Assembly (NCBI RefSeq): GCF_009389715.1
Contig: NW_024067779.1
Coordinates: 186,001-250,000, forward strand
Length of the DNA: 64,000 nucleotides
DNA from: Phoenix dactylifera
Taxonomy: Eukaryota; Streptophyta; Magnoliopsida; Arecales; Arecaceae
Reading direction: 5' to 3'
Position numbers and translations under genes: made by a program. Below the pieces are notes generated by a model that ran no database searches, was not told the origin of the DNA, and saw only the letters and a list, made by a program, of their open reading frames with translations. Of the stretch, positions 23,812 to 35,744 are shown piece after piece (the stretch's first letter is position 1; each line of letters begins with the position of its first letter).

Positions 23812-25463
23812 TGCTGCCGTCTTCGGTCACGGCACGGAGGCCCTCTTTCCTCTTCTCCGTTTCCGAACCGAAATAAACAAATAGAGAAGGGACTCCGTAC
23901 ACGGCTCTCGGCCGCAGCCGCTGCCGGCTCTCGGCAGGGGGCTGCAGTCGGGCTGGAGCCCCGTTCCCTCCTCCCTCTTCAGTGGGATAGGAGGTCTCGG
24001 TGAAGAGAAGAAGGGAGGAAAGAAAACGGGAGGAAAGAAAAGAAGGGAAGAAAGGAAGAAAGAAAGAAAGGAAGAAAGAATGGAGAAGAAAAGGAACGAG
24101 GACTCACCGGCTTCGGCTGCGAGCGCCGCCGGCACGACCCTCGGCCGCAGGCCGGCCGAGGATGCGGGCGTCGAGCGTCGGCCGCGAGCGCAGCCGAGGG
24201 CGCCGCAGGCTTCGGCCGCGGGTGACGGCCGCAGGAGCCGGTCGCGGGAGCCGACCGGCCATGGCTCGACCCCTCCCGAGCTCACCCTCCTCTCTTCGCG
24301 ATGGAAGGAAGAGAGGAGTCGGGAGAAGCTTCGGGAATGAGAAGAAAAGAAGAAAAAGGAAAGAGAAAGAAAGGAGAAGAAAAGAAGAAAAAGAAAAAAA
24401 AGAAAGAAAGAAGAAGAAAAAGAAAAAGAAAGGAAAAATGAAAATAAAAATAAAAATGAAATAAATAGGAAATAAGTGGATTTTAGTTCAATTATCCGGT
24501 TGGAATTTAAGATCTAATTAAGTTTAATTTGGAGTTTTAAAATTGATGAATAATGAAAAATATATTTTTTGAAATGTTTAATAGGTATAGAGAATTTATC
24601 AGGACAAGATTAAAGTTCCGAGAGCGAGCCGAGGTAAGTGACCCTGCACAAATCTTATTGATTGCAAATCACTGTTTAAGTTGTAAGTATGAAATGATGA
24701 AATAGTATTTGATATGGTGTATTTTCTCAAAATTAGGATCAAGCATATGATTGTATGTGATTCATGAATTTGGTTAAATAGTATTTCTTCATGAATATAT
24801 GATTGGGTATGAATTATGATTATGATATATTGCATGAAAATGATATTTGAGGCATATGAGGTGGGTGTTTCCAAATCCTGCATATGCGTTTTGGGGAGAA
24901 GCAAAATCAGTGAGGGGTTAAGTGCGGCGCAGGCGTACGCGTACGGACCCCGGAACCGGACAACATCTGGCAGAGGAGCCCCGTGTTCCTCCTCATGTGG
25001 GCCCGATGGTCACGTGCCCCACACAGGCGGACCGTGACATTTATGAACTTGCCTGGCCAGAGCATATATTGTATGACGGGTTTTTGAATATATTCCTTAT
25101 GAAATGTTGTATTTTGTTATAACTGCTATCTCCTTTAAATGATGATAATCGTATGAACCCTTATGCTTGATTCGGTAAGATAGTACATGGTCACTTACTG
25201 AGCCACATAGCTCATATATATCTTCTGTTGTTTTTCTTTCAGATATATAGGGTGCTAGGAGCAGAGAGCTAGAAGACTTTTGGGTGGGGAAATCCATTTT
25301 GGATGCACAAATTTAGGGCTCTGTACTGCTCCATTTTGGAGAAATACTTCATAAATGAAATGATCCTTTTGTTTATGAATTATTAGTAATGAGGCTTCGT
25401 GTTATTGCGGGCAGTAGCTTGCAGTAGCACGGCCGTATCGCGGACCCGATCCGGGGCATGACA
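23812..25463 (-). repeat. LTR of the TGTCA(C/T)GCCCCG family, minus orientation
   Basis: On the minus strand it begins TGTCATGCCCCGGATCGG at 25463. It shares blocks with the LTR at 27450-29452, including GATACGGCCGTGCTA near the start and TGCCTCAAATATCATTTT in the middle. The left end (TGCTGCCG at 23812) is less certain. It carries a GC-rich segment with GGCCGCGAGCGC runs (24110-24260) flanked by purine-rich (GAAA)n tracts. A fragment of the 20227-20885 repeat family interrupts it at about 24858-25038. No matching target duplication was found, so it may be truncated. Confidence 0.65.
24858..25038 (-). repeat. Fragment of the TGTCACGCCCCC short repeat, inserted in an LTR
   Basis: Read on the minus strand from 25038 it begins TGTCACGGTCCGCC, continues through CCCACATGAGGAGG, ACACGGGGCTCC and GTTGTCCGGTTCCGG, and ends near CAGGATTTGGAAACACCC. 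The order matches the first two units at 20227-20765. Sequence of the host LTR appears on both sides. Confidence 0.7.
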
Positions 25464-25960
25464 GAATTGACTGAAGATGCTGTTAAACAGTTACCGAAAC
25501 AATTGGCTATGATGCAATGTAGAGATGAACTAAAATTTTAGATTTTAAGGCCTGTCAAAGGATTTGGATGAAGTGGAATGGTCATTAGAGAGGATCGATT
25601 GTTGGGCATGGAGCAGCCGGAAAGACCATCTTTCCTTCTAAACTCATTTAGTTAACCTTAGTCATTCCCCCCAAAACAAACTCATGAAAATTGAACCAAT
25701 TTATGTTGGAACCGGCCCATCCTGATCCAATCAAGATTGGGTTGGTCTTGCTTGGTTCTCGGGTTAGTCTTTTTTTTTAATAAAAAAAAGAAATCAGTAA
25801 ATAAATAATTGATTTTGTTTAAGAAATAAATCAATAATGGAAGCTGAAATGGATTAAAAATAATATATAATCAATAATAAATCAATAATGAAAGCTGGAA
25901 GCTGAAATCAGAGGCATCTACAGTAAAATTAGAAATATCTATAAACCTGGAATATAATAT
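25464..25960. other. Stretch with no recognised feature
   Basis: AT-rich sequence between an LTR end and the CACTA-like region, with short repeated phrases (AATCAATAATGGAAGCTGAAAT, shortened, recurs near 25835 and 25885). No coding signal was found. Confidence 0.5.
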
Positions 25961-26678
25961 GTTGTAGGCAAAAATCCTTGGGCAGAGGCGGGCCTGGATC
26001 GATCGGGACTTGGGGCCGATCGGTCGATGCCGGAGAGGAGGGAGGAGGAGAAGATCCTCGGGCGAAGGCGAAGCTCGATCAAGGCTTGAGGGCAAGAGAA
26101 CAAATTAAAGAAGGAAAAAAACCCACGAATACCCGAAGAAGAGGAGGAGGAGAAGGAGGAGAACAAGCGAGACAGAGGGAGAGGAGGGAGGAGGAGAAAA
26201 CTACCTCAGGCAGAGCGCGTTGGGGTCGGTCGGTCGACGCTGGAGAGGAAGGAGGAGGAGAGGAGGTAGGAGTCGGACGGTCCGCGTCGGAGAGGAGGAA
26301 GATGAGGGCTAAGGCAGCGCCGGAGACGAGGAAGACGAAGACAAGGGCAGCGCCGAATAGGAGAATGAGGGGGCTCGGGAGTAGCTAGAGCAAGTATGCA
26401 GGCTCGGGGTCGGCCGCTGGGTTTTAAGGGGGCTTCGGTGACGCTTATAAGCGTCGTTTTTAGCATTTCAATTAACCACGCTTATACGCGTCGTCTTAGG
26501 CCAAAAACAACGATGCTTTAAAGTGTCATTTGGCTTTAGGTCTACGATGACGCTTTTAAGCATCGTCCACTACTTCAAATTACCCACGCTCAACAAGAGC
26601 GTTGGGAAAGTTTGACGCGGGAGCAGAATTTACCGACGCTTTCCCCTAGCGTCGGCTTTTCCCGCTTTTACTGTAGTG
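25961..26678. mobile_element. Terminal part of a CACTA-type DNA transposon
   Basis: The right end at 26678, read on the minus strand, begins CACTACAGTAAAAGCGGG, a CACTA terminus. Just inside (26435-26640) is a dense subterminal array of palindromic motifs such as ACGCTTATAAGCGT and GACGCTTTTAAGC, the kind bound by CACTA transposase. Further in is a purine-rich stretch (25980-26390) rich in GAGGAGG, in which open frames are compositional. No second CACTA end and no transposase were found, so this is a truncated or deleted copy. The left limit is a guess. Confidence 0.75.
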
Positions 26679-27449
26679 ATAGGGCCTCAGACAGGAAGCA
26701 AAGCAGTTAAATATGGAAAGAAATGAACCTATTACGAAAAAGACAAGCATTCGAGTTCTTGTGATAACAAGAGAAAATAATAATAATACTAATAAAAGAG
26801 ATTGGACCCTTCTAAGAACTGCATTAACAAAAGATTTGTATTTTTTTTTCTCAAATTGATAAACCAAGCGGAAAAGTATTGCTTCAGTAACGTTAGAAAT
26901 ATGAGGCGAGGATCAAAGCAAAGATTAGCGGAGAGACCCACCGAGGTTTTGGGAGATCCGCAACAGACACCAATCTGCTTTAGAGAACTAGGCAGCAGCC
27001 ATGGTACAATGGAAACAAGAAGAAAGAAATGAAGGTTTCACACGATCATGCGTGCAACTAACATAAGAAATTCTTAGATCACATTTTCTTTTGCCTTGCA
27101 AATTACATTCATAGGAAGGCGCATTGCTTTCTTGCATGCTCTGGAATCAACTTGGCTACGATCTCCAATGGGAACTCCCTTCAACTCTGCTCAATGTAGT
27201 CAATAAGCAACGATGACTATCTAGAGGGCAAAAAGACAGGCACAGATGGAACATTTAGTACTTAACCATGAGGCTTGAAGTTAAAGACTAAAGAGCGGGG
27301 GTAGAAACCGACCATTTGGCAGACGGGTATTTGGGTCCCTAGAGATCGTCAAAGAATGGATGAATTAATGCCTCCAGCTGCATCGGATGACAACTGTTCC
27401 ATTAAAGGCCTTTGGCACATAAGCTACAAACAGTGTTTTAGATATATAT
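26679..27449. other. Stretch with no recognised feature
   Basis: About 770 bp of ordinary sequence between a CACTA end and an LTR. Open frames are under 80 codons and resemble nothing I recognise. Confidence 0.5.
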
Positions 27450-29452
27450 TGTCACGCCCCGAATCCAGGCTTTGAATGTCATGCCCTAATTCCGAACCAT
27501 GATACGGCCGTGCTATTGCAAACTTTTGCTCACAATAACATAAAGCCACTCTAAGAATTCATATCAATAGTGAACAAATCTTATTGATAAAATGTCATCC
27601 ATATTTCATCAATATGGAGTAGTACATAGCTTCTAAAATTTGAATATTACATATCAATTTCCATTACTCCAACCCTGAATAACATCAAGCTCCCTGCTCC
27701 TAGTAGTCTTAGTCATCTGTAAGAAAAAGATAAATAGAATGACATGAGCTACAAGGCTCAGTAAGTAACCAAGTACTATCTTATTGGATCAAGCATAATT
27801 ATGCCAATGCAGTATTTAAGAAGTTAACAATTATAGCAAAATAAATCATTTTATAGATTGTATATACAAATCAGGTTATAAAGTAATGCATGCTCCATCC
27901 ATGAAAGTTCATAATTATGATAATGCAAGTCATATGAAAATGTTGCCATCTATCTATACTTTATAAAACATGCTCTCAAACGGATGTGCTGCTATGGTCA
28001 CTATAATCTCATGACATGGCCTGTTAATCGCAGTCGACGAGTTTCATAACTCATTCATTTTCATTACCAACTTTAACCCGTTGGCAGAGGGCCATATTCA
28101 TTGGATGCTAGCTCCAGGATGTCGACTGGCCTCTATTTCTAGAGGCAGGCATAGCTATCCGAGAGTTCATAAATTATATTCTTTTTCTTTCATAAATTAT
28201 AATCATCATAAATGGTTGGAAAATGATAAATGACATCATATAATTTAAAATGCATAAACATGCCTCAAATATCATTTTTCATGCAGTTTATCATAATCAG
28301 AATTTAAATATTTATGAAGGATGCTATTTAATCAAATTCATGAATCACATGCAATCATATACTTGATTCTAATTTTGAGAAAATATATCATAACAAATAT
28401 ATTTTCATAATTATAATCAAACAGTGATTTGAAAACTTTAAGATCAGTGTCAGGGTTACTTACTTCAATTTGCCCACCAAATCCTAGGTTCGGATGATAA
28501 TTCTCCAACACCTAATAATATCATCAAATTACATGTCACTTGCACATTCAATTTCTATTTATTTATACTCTTTTCTTAATTAACCCATTTACAGCCCATC
28601 CACAGGACTCAATTTCATTTCCAGATTACTAACCTGGTTCAATTTCAATTTATGGTTTAAGTCTAGTCAAATTTCTGATTCAAGTCTAACCAATTTCTTG
28701 GTTCAGGTTTAACCCAAAGTTCTGGTTCTGGTCTAGTCAAATTTCTAATTCAGGTCTAACCAATTTTCTAGTTCAAGTCTGACCCAAAGTTCTGATTTTT
28801 GATTCAGTCTAACCAAATTTTTGGTTTGGGTCTGACCAAAATTTCTAGTTTAGGTCTAGTCAAATTTTTGATTCAGGTCTAATCAATTTTTGGTTCAGGT
28901 CTGACCTAATCTCTAGTTCAAGCCTGACCCAATTTCTGATTCTGGTCTAGTCAGTTTTCTGATGTAGGTCTGGGCTCATTTACATTTAGGCCAAAAATTT
29001 ATTTAATTCTGGATCAGGCCCCTGGTCTGATTCAGTTACCGGGCCCATTTGCATTCAGGCCCAGAACTTAATTAATTTATGGAACATGCCCTTGCCCTGA
29101 TTCAGTCACTGGGCTTGTTTCTATTCAAGCCCAGTAACTTATATATTGGGTTTACAATCATGCCCATAGCCCCAATATCCTTTTTCTTTGACTCGGCCCA
29201 AGTCCAGTTTGGGTTTAAAAGGAACTGTGCCTAAGACCAAGCCCAGTTACAGGGCTAATATTATTTTATTTCAGTTATATTTATTTATTATCTTAATTTA
29301 TTATTTATTTATTTACTATTTATTTATGCATGGTTGTGTGTGTAATCCCACATCGACTATGCACCGAGTAGATATTAGGTACTTGACAGAGCCAAGAAAC
29401 CCAAATAACACATTTCAGCTAATCTTTTTAGATTAGGTCCTGGGTTGTGACA
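27450..29452 (+). repeat. LTR of the TGTCACGCCCCG family (2.0 kb), plus orientation
   Basis: Begins TGTCACGCCCCGAATCC and ends TCCTGGGTTGTGACA, giving TG...CA ends. Shared blocks tie it to 25463-23812 in the opposite orientation. A run of degenerate repeats around GGTCTAGTCAAATTTCTGA and GGTCTGACCCAA fills 28650-28990. A box CCCACATCGACTATGCACCGAG near the end (about 29348) is a common plant LTR motif. No matching target duplication was found, so it could be a solo LTR with decayed flanks or one end of a lost element. Confidence 0.75.
28640..29000. repeat. Degenerate 30-45 bp repeats inside the LTR
   Basis: About nine imperfect repeats have the form GGTTCAGGTCTAACCAATTTCT or GGTCTAGTCAAATTTCTGAT. 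They have drifted in sequence and spacing. They do not encode anything. Confidence 0.75.
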
Positions 29453-29890
29453 AATGACCTATGTGGGCTGGGGGACACTATAGTATGGATTCACGAGAGC
29501 TAATCACGAACTGATTGTGGTGTTTTTGATTAGATTTCAATGGATTTGGACCTTTAGACGATGATGTCAGGACTTGGAAGGAGTATGTGAGGATCCGTGC
29601 GGGAGTCCTACATCGGCTATACGTTGGATAGATCTTGTATACTTGTGTAAGGCCAAGGAACCCAAGTAACATCTTCTAGCTAGTCTCCTTTTGGGGGTTG
29701 TGATAGGAGGATTGAAGTTGCTTCTACTTTTCTCTACTTTTCTTTGCACCTTCGACAGGTGCACAAATATTTGCTGCTCGAACTACCTGAACTCATGACA
29801 CTTTGCAGTAAGCCCATACATAATATATTCCAATCAATACATGAAAACAAACTCCATGAGGGCTCCCAAGCATGACTAAATCCCCACAAT
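29453..29890. other. LTR-like remnant between an LTR and the polygalacturonase fragment
   Basis: The block at 29585-29705 repeats the pattern of the preceding LTR end (TCCTACATCGGCTATACG, then GGCCAAGGAACCCAAGTAACA, then GGGGGTTGTGATA), so it is probably the end of a second, related LTR. The rest shows nothing recognisable. Confidence 0.5.
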
Positions 29891-30119
29891 AGTCACACAT
29901 ATGAAAAAAATAAAGGGTTGACCATATGGGTCTTGAGCTCTGTCCATGTTATTGTGTCTCTAAATTGCTGTAGCTGAAGCACTAATAAGTTCAGCAAACT
30001 AATCCAAGGTTCTCTTTGACGGACTGAGGCTCCCCTTCCTGCAAGCAAGAGATAGGTGGAATTGTTAGTGTCTCCATGCTCCCATAGGCATTCCAACAAA
30101 AGGGGTCATCCACCAACTC

Positions 30120-31111
30120 TCCATCAAATTTGATATGGAATTGAGGGCTGTTCTCGATCCGTAGGTCCTTAACAGTGAGATTACTGCTCATGAAGAACCT
30201 AATCAACTGTAAAAAGGAAAAGAAAAACGAAAAGTTTAAGGATTTCTTACACTGTTAGAATGAAACCCAATATGATTGGAAAGGTCCAAAGAAACAGAAA
30301 AAAATCTTACTGAAATCGGTGCTTACCGCTGGGCTATCGCAAGGTCCAGGCAATGTAGTACCAAGTGGCCCCTGATTTGGTATTAGATTACAGCATTGGT
30401 TCACCATGAGGCTAAACTCCTACTTACATAATTTACATGAGATCAAGAGTGTGACATACTCTGTGAGGTTTACATGGGAGATTCCACCAATCTTCGCCAT
30501 TGCCTTCGATGGTTCCTTCTCCCCTCAGAGTCATCCCATCGAGTTTATAGAACACAAGCCACTGGCGCTTGCTATCAGATGCTGGCCAGCAGTCAGGACC
30601 ATCAGGGGGCATCAGCACTCCATCCACCTATACTAGTACAGCTACTATAAGAACTCAGTTCAATCTGAGAGAGAGAATGAGGCATTGCTGAGGGAGTTAA
30701 AGTCTATATGCTTACCTGAAACACAAACCCGGGCTTGCATGGCCCTGAAAAGATTGTCGAAGTGATCATGAAGTCGCCATCTGATGGCACAAGAAGTATG
30801 CTGGATTCAGCGGCACACGCAGCCTTCCAAGCCGCTCGAAAGGCTTGGGTGTCATCGGTGGATCCATCGCCAGCAGCCCCGAAAGACCTCACATCAAAAA
30901 CACAAGGCTCCGAACTCGAATTATAGAAGTTATCACTAGCTGTTGGAGGATCAGCAGGGGAGAGCTGAGGGGGCTGAGAGATGTAGTTTCCACTCTCTTT
31001 ATGACTTTTCTTTTGCTTGTAGAAATGTTTCCTTCCATTTGAGCTCTGAAGACTTAATAGAAGGAATGTGATTGCAGTAAAAATGGAAAATGACACATGA
31101 AATATCGCCAT
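30120..31111 (-). pseudogene. Polygalacturonase (GH28 pectinase), 3'-truncated gene
   Basis: Host gene. Exons on the minus strand, all with GT-AG borders: 31111-30716, 30627-30460, 30371-30327, and 30206 to about 30120. The product starts [11 protein letters not shown] with a signal peptide-like hydrophobic segment, then a Ser/Pro/Lys-rich stretch, then the polygalacturonase start [49 protein letters not shown], and [28 protein letters not shown] follow. After FDG the similarity stops. The family's catalytic NTDG, DD, GHG and RIK motifs all lie further on and are absent, so no active enzyme can be made. I therefore read this as a truncated pseudogene, although the retained exons look undamaged. 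Family members cut homogalacturonan in cell walls. Confidence 0.85.
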
Positions 31112-31291
31112 TAGCTTCAGAGAATGAGAAGAACAATAATTAAGGGACTTGGAAGATTTGAATTGAACGAGAGAAAAGGAGAGGAGGGAAAGAAAGTAGT
31201 ATAGCTGGTTGAGGCGAGTAATTGAAGGGAAGGAGTTTAGAGCTGAGGTGAAGGCTATCACAGCGTCAGGGTGTTATGTATGCCTCTGGGG

Positions 31292-31297
31292 TTTATA
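31292..31297 (-). promoter_or_regulatory. Candidate TATA box of the polygalacturonase gene
   Basis: TATAAA on the minus strand lies 180 bp upstream of the chosen ATG, in CCCCTTATAAACCCC. Placement fits a plant promoter with a leader of about 150 bp. A single motif is weak evidence. Confidence 0.45.
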
Positions 31298-31299
31298 AG

Positions 31300-33780
31300 G
31301 GGGCAAAAGACTCCCCATGAGAGGGCGACATGTGTCTTATTGATTGGATCATCATTGTCTAATGTTCTGCTCCACTTCACATGAATCTATAGAATCTCTC
31401 TCGCTCTCTGCGCTTTTAGGCCTTGGTCTGAATGTGACAAAGACTATTCGCCATTCTCTTGGCTTCCAGACAAAAGACTACGCTTTCCAACTATAGACTT
31501 GTGTTGAAGAACAGGGCATGAGGTTATATTATTAGTAAGTGGGGGTACAAGACGACTCATATAGGTTATTTTCAAAATTTGAGTAGAACGGTAGAAGCTT
31601 CTAGGGATTCACAAGTGGTTATTATAGTTGGCTTTTTTGTTTTTCTTTTTGTAGCATCACATTTTAGAATAATGTTTCAAGAGGAAGCAGAAGATATATA
31701 GAGCTCATGACACACTAAAGTTGCACTGCCTTCATTACAATTTAGGAAACAAATTGAACAAGTTAAATTGGATATGCTTACCAGCAAGTGATACGTATTA
31801 AAATGCAATGCAGTGAAGTTCTTTTTCTTGTAAATTGAAGTTCTTCATTTAAGTTTCGCAAGCACCGCCGACTACATTTTGGTTTTTTATGAACGTAAAT
31901 GATTAAAAAAAAGGCATGCAACTTTAGCATATAATGACACATCTTTAAGGGTAGTGTCATCATTTACATAACACTGTCTTTTGTTATTATCTGTAAAATT
32001 GCGGTTCATGTAATATTTTTAGTCTGGCCATGTATCATGCTCCCATTACCCATTACACTGATATAAACTGAGGTTACAGTATATGACGATGATGATGATG
32101 ATGAAGCTATTACTATGACATATATTGAGAAGCAATTACTTTTTTTTTATTGAAATAGTGCTATGCACCAAAGATTTATTAAAATCCAGCATATTTCAAG
32201 GTTCAGTATTCTCATTTGAAGAGAAACGTAGGAATATGGAGGATTCCACAAAGAAAGAATGAAAGAGATCGATGGGGGCCTTAGAAGAAACAGTGGTGGC
32301 AAGAAGAGAGTCCCGTGACCTTAGGTCGTACTTCTGCCTCTCTCGTGGCCGAGAGCGCAGCAAAAGGTGGCGAGAAGAGACAACAGAATTTAACGAGTCA
32401 CGGGCCGGCCGGGTCTCCGCATGACGAGATCGACTGAAAACTCCTTTACCTTGGCGTCCTCTCACATGCCCTGACACAAAAGACTAATAAGAATAGCAGT
32501 TTGAATCAGCACGTGATTAAGAAAAAGATTGGAGAGAGAGAGAGAGAGAGATAGGGGAAAGGCAATTCAACTCCAAGAGTTAATCATGAGAGAATATTAA
32601 GCTATAAATGAAAAAAATATAATCATATAGACTTCTCTCATTAAACTAGTAGACATGATCATAACAATGATACTGATGCAGCCACATACAATGAATTTTA
32701 CAACCAAAGTGTGATGTGTGGATGTCTTCTAACTTTAATTCAATCAAAGCTTGTCCAGGAGCACGCACTGGGATCGCAAAGATTCTTATTCTCATAAACA
32801 CTTTTTTTTTTTGTTGAGGAAAGAACTACTATTTGTCAGTACTATCTGCATCCACCACCTTTTGTTTGAAAAATTGAAGGGGTCAGGTGCGTATTCTTTA
32901 TGTAGCCATAGATATGGCTGTGGTCTTGCTCACGGATGCTAGAGGGGCTGCATAAAAGCTAATAATTGTGTCTGTTTCTGAAGGTCACGGATGAATTGGA
33001 TGATGTTAGGGATGATGCTTGTGATTTTTTTCCCCCTTTTGTTTTCGAAATGCTTGTGTAGCTATCACCAATGGGCTGTCATGGTGGTTGGGCTCCCTCT
33101 CCTTTATTTAATAGCTCTAAGCTTAGCTTTTCAAGAAACTGATTCTTCCTCCCATACTTCACATGAAAGATTCTGAAATTCCAAGCTGATCTCTCTCACC
33201 CACCACCCATGCTGGTGCGGTCTTTTTGGTTCACGGGTCTATGTGATATGGAGTTACGGACAGGTAAAAGGACAATAGGAAGTGTATCATAATATAAGGC
33301 TGGAACTCTTCATTTCAAGACATTTAGTAGTACATCAGATTGCCACAAAGCTAGTTTTCATTAGCAGTGTTCAGAGGGAGGATCTATATATATATATATA
33401 TGCCTTCAGTTGTTGAAGCATAAGGTGGGGGGTGGGGTTTGGTTGTAGCTATGGAAAGTATATATGTAGGTCCATTTAAGGATATGGCATCTATTCACAT
33501 GGACGGTGATTGATGTCGGCGGTACAATTAATTCATATCAGAGTAGTACCATTAATTCATTTGATGATTCAAGACTTATATGGGGCTTGGTACATCGATC
33601 ATGCTATGTATTCCAAATTCCAATACTTGAAATCAGAACTTCAAAATCAGAATTTTGAAAATAAATAAATAAATTAAATGATCGATTTAAATGCTCAACA
33701 TGTAGTTGATCATAGGTGGGTGGGAGTAATTAGATTCCTTAATTATGTTACAAATTAATGTCAAATTTATTGTATATATA
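31300..33780. other. Intergenic region upstream of the polygalacturonase gene
   Basis: No gene recognised. Small features: a GATGAT run near 32090-32105, a GA microsatellite at 32533-32552, and an AT microsatellite at 33386-33402. Open frames are below 95 codons and not recognised. Confidence 0.55.
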
Positions 33781-34519
33781 TGTTAGGGGTGCTTTGGTTT
33801 TGTCGTAGGTAGGTGGAGGTAAGAATTTTTTTTACATACTTATAATGTGAATGCTTAATTCTTATATATGAATGTACAGTTCCGATATATGCATTATAGA
33901 AAATATATGAGCTTGATTATGCATAGAAAATGACAGTAATATTGCATGTTGTGATGTGAACATGATGTGAACATGTTGTGCGTGTATGTTATAGAAAATA
34001 TAAGAGTTCACATTACGGTTAGAAATTGATAATATTTTGCATTCTATAATATAAGAATGTCAAGTTATTTAACTAATAAATGAGACTAACTTAGCTAGGT
34101 TATTGGGTGGGTTGATTTGATTGGCTACGTTATTATCGATTGCCCTATCATAGGCTGAAAATATAGTATTATCGGCATGATCAATTGCCTTGCCACAGGC
34201 AGAAAATGTGACAGTGGTTTAGTCTAAAGCCGAAGATAACATAATATAATCAATATGCATTCTTGACATATATGGGTGGGTGTGAGCTCCAGAATAACCA
34301 TGTTAATTTTGGACGGCTAGTCACGAGCCGTAGCATAATATTATAGATAGTCTAGCCACGAGCAGAAATATGGTTCATTGGCAGGAGACATGGCACTATT
34401 GATTGTTCCATCATGGATGAGAAATGTAACCATGGTTAATCTAAAGCTAAAATATGAGATATGTGCATGTGAATATGTTTGGTGAATTTGGACTCTGGGT
34501 TGATCTCATTATTATTGAT

Positions 34520-34660
34520 TGCCCCATCATAGGTGGGGGTGTGCACGGTTCGAATTGAGTTGGTTCAGAGATATTTTTGAAATCAAACCGATTTAAATCA
34601 GTTTTCTAAAACCGAAACCAAAACCGAACCGACCCTATGCTTAAACCGATTTAGACCAAC
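34520..34660 (+). mobile_element. Possible hAT-like terminal fragment
   Basis: GGGGGTGTGCACGGTTCG, followed by repeats of AACCGAAACC and AAACCGATTTA, resembles the ends of small plant hAT elements. No matching right end or target duplication was seen, so the call is weak. Confidence 0.3.
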
Positions 34661-34974
34661 ATGGAGAAAAAGAGAGGGAGGAGAACAATGGACTCAGCGT
34701 ACAACCTAGACTAAGACATAGATCGATAAAATTCAAACCATGCCACTACAGTACCTTAAAAGAATTAACAACAAATAGATCTATAACCCCAAAAAAGAAA
34801 CAAAAAAAATCGAAGGTTACCTCTCCACAAATGTCATCTATCTTCTTGGAGTTGTAGACCCTTCTGGCATCATGGACTGATCCAAAACAAAACTTACCCA
34901 AGATTCCTCTTTTCCCTCTTCAAATCCCTCTCAATCAAGCAGCTTTCTCGTTGAAATTCCATTGTGAATAAAAT

Positions 34975-35215
34975 GGTTAATTTGATATTACATGAAATGC
35001 TATTTATGAATGAATTAATTATATTGGCATATGGTGTGCATATGTATGTATGTATGTATGTATGGATCTTACTGGAAATGCTATTTGTGAATTGATCAGT
35101 TATTGTCGCATATGGTGTGCGTATGTATGTATTGATGTTACATGAAATGCTATTTATGAATGGATTGGTTATTTTGGCAAATGGTGTGCGTATGTATTTA
35201 TTCTGGTATATTTGA
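34975..35215. repeat. Three direct repeats of 71-88 bp
   Basis: Units contain GAAATGCTATTTATGAATG, then a GGCATATGGTGTGC-like box, then (GTAT)n. They start near 34985, 35073 and 35144. The (GTAT)n part varies in length. Confidence 0.85.
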
Positions 35216-35280
35216 GTCATGGTAGATTGTTAATATGTCTCTTCATAGTAATTGCATAAAATATCAAAAAATAGTTATTT

Positions 35281-35282
<2 letters not shown>

Positions 35283-35332
<50 letters not shown>
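35283..35332. repeat. (AT)n microsatellite
   Basis: An uninterrupted run of AT dinucleotides of about 45 bp, flanked by GTTATTTTG and AAAAGCATTTTCC. Confidence 0.95.
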
Positions 35333-35335
<3 letters not shown>

Positions 35336-35744
35336 CATTTTCCAGTTTATTTGAGTTTTCCTAGATTATTGGTATGTGATTTCTTGAAAATTGCATATAG
35401 TTCAGTATTGATTATTTATTTATGAGTATGTTTGTCTAGGGATTCTTACGAGACTGTTAGCTTATATCATTGTCTTTTTTTTTTCAAAGCAACATGTTGT
35501 ATAGCATTCAGTTGAGGTTGGGGTTTGCTAGAGAGAACTAGAAGGAAAATCAATATCTTTGATATCATTGAAAAAAAAAGAGTATTTGGATCACACTTTT
35601 CACTTAATAAATATCGAAACTAATTGTTTTGAAATTTATGGAAAAAAATAATCTAATAGGCCTTGCATATTTTATAGGGTTATGCTCTATGGAATGTGCA
35701 TCAGTGTGATGTGCCAACTCGAATGGTAGGTTTGGAGCATGACA

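Larger units (their letters stand above)
33780..35744 (-). repeat. Probable LTR remnant, minus orientation, rich in internal repeats
   Basis: Read on the minus strand it starts TGTCATGCTCCAAACC at 35744, the same type of start as other LTRs here. At 34130-34440 the sequence carries diverged units of the 'attgccccatcataggc...gaaaatgtgac' pattern, matching in reverse the 36-bp tandem repeat of the LTR at 42399-44749. Within it are direct repeats of GAAATGCTATTTATGAATG at 34985, 35073 and 35144 and an (AT)n run. The left end is undefined. Confidence 0.5.

Noticed and set aside
23827-24464. GC-rich open frames on both strands
   Set aside because: Purine tracts and GGCCG repeats of an LTR create them. 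Residue composition (Arg, Gly, Lys and Glu runs) is compositional.
34520-34900. Complete hAT element starting GGGGGTGTGCACGGTTCG
   Set aside because: Only a left-end-like sequence is present. No inverted partner or 8-bp duplication was found, so it is listed only as a possible fragment.
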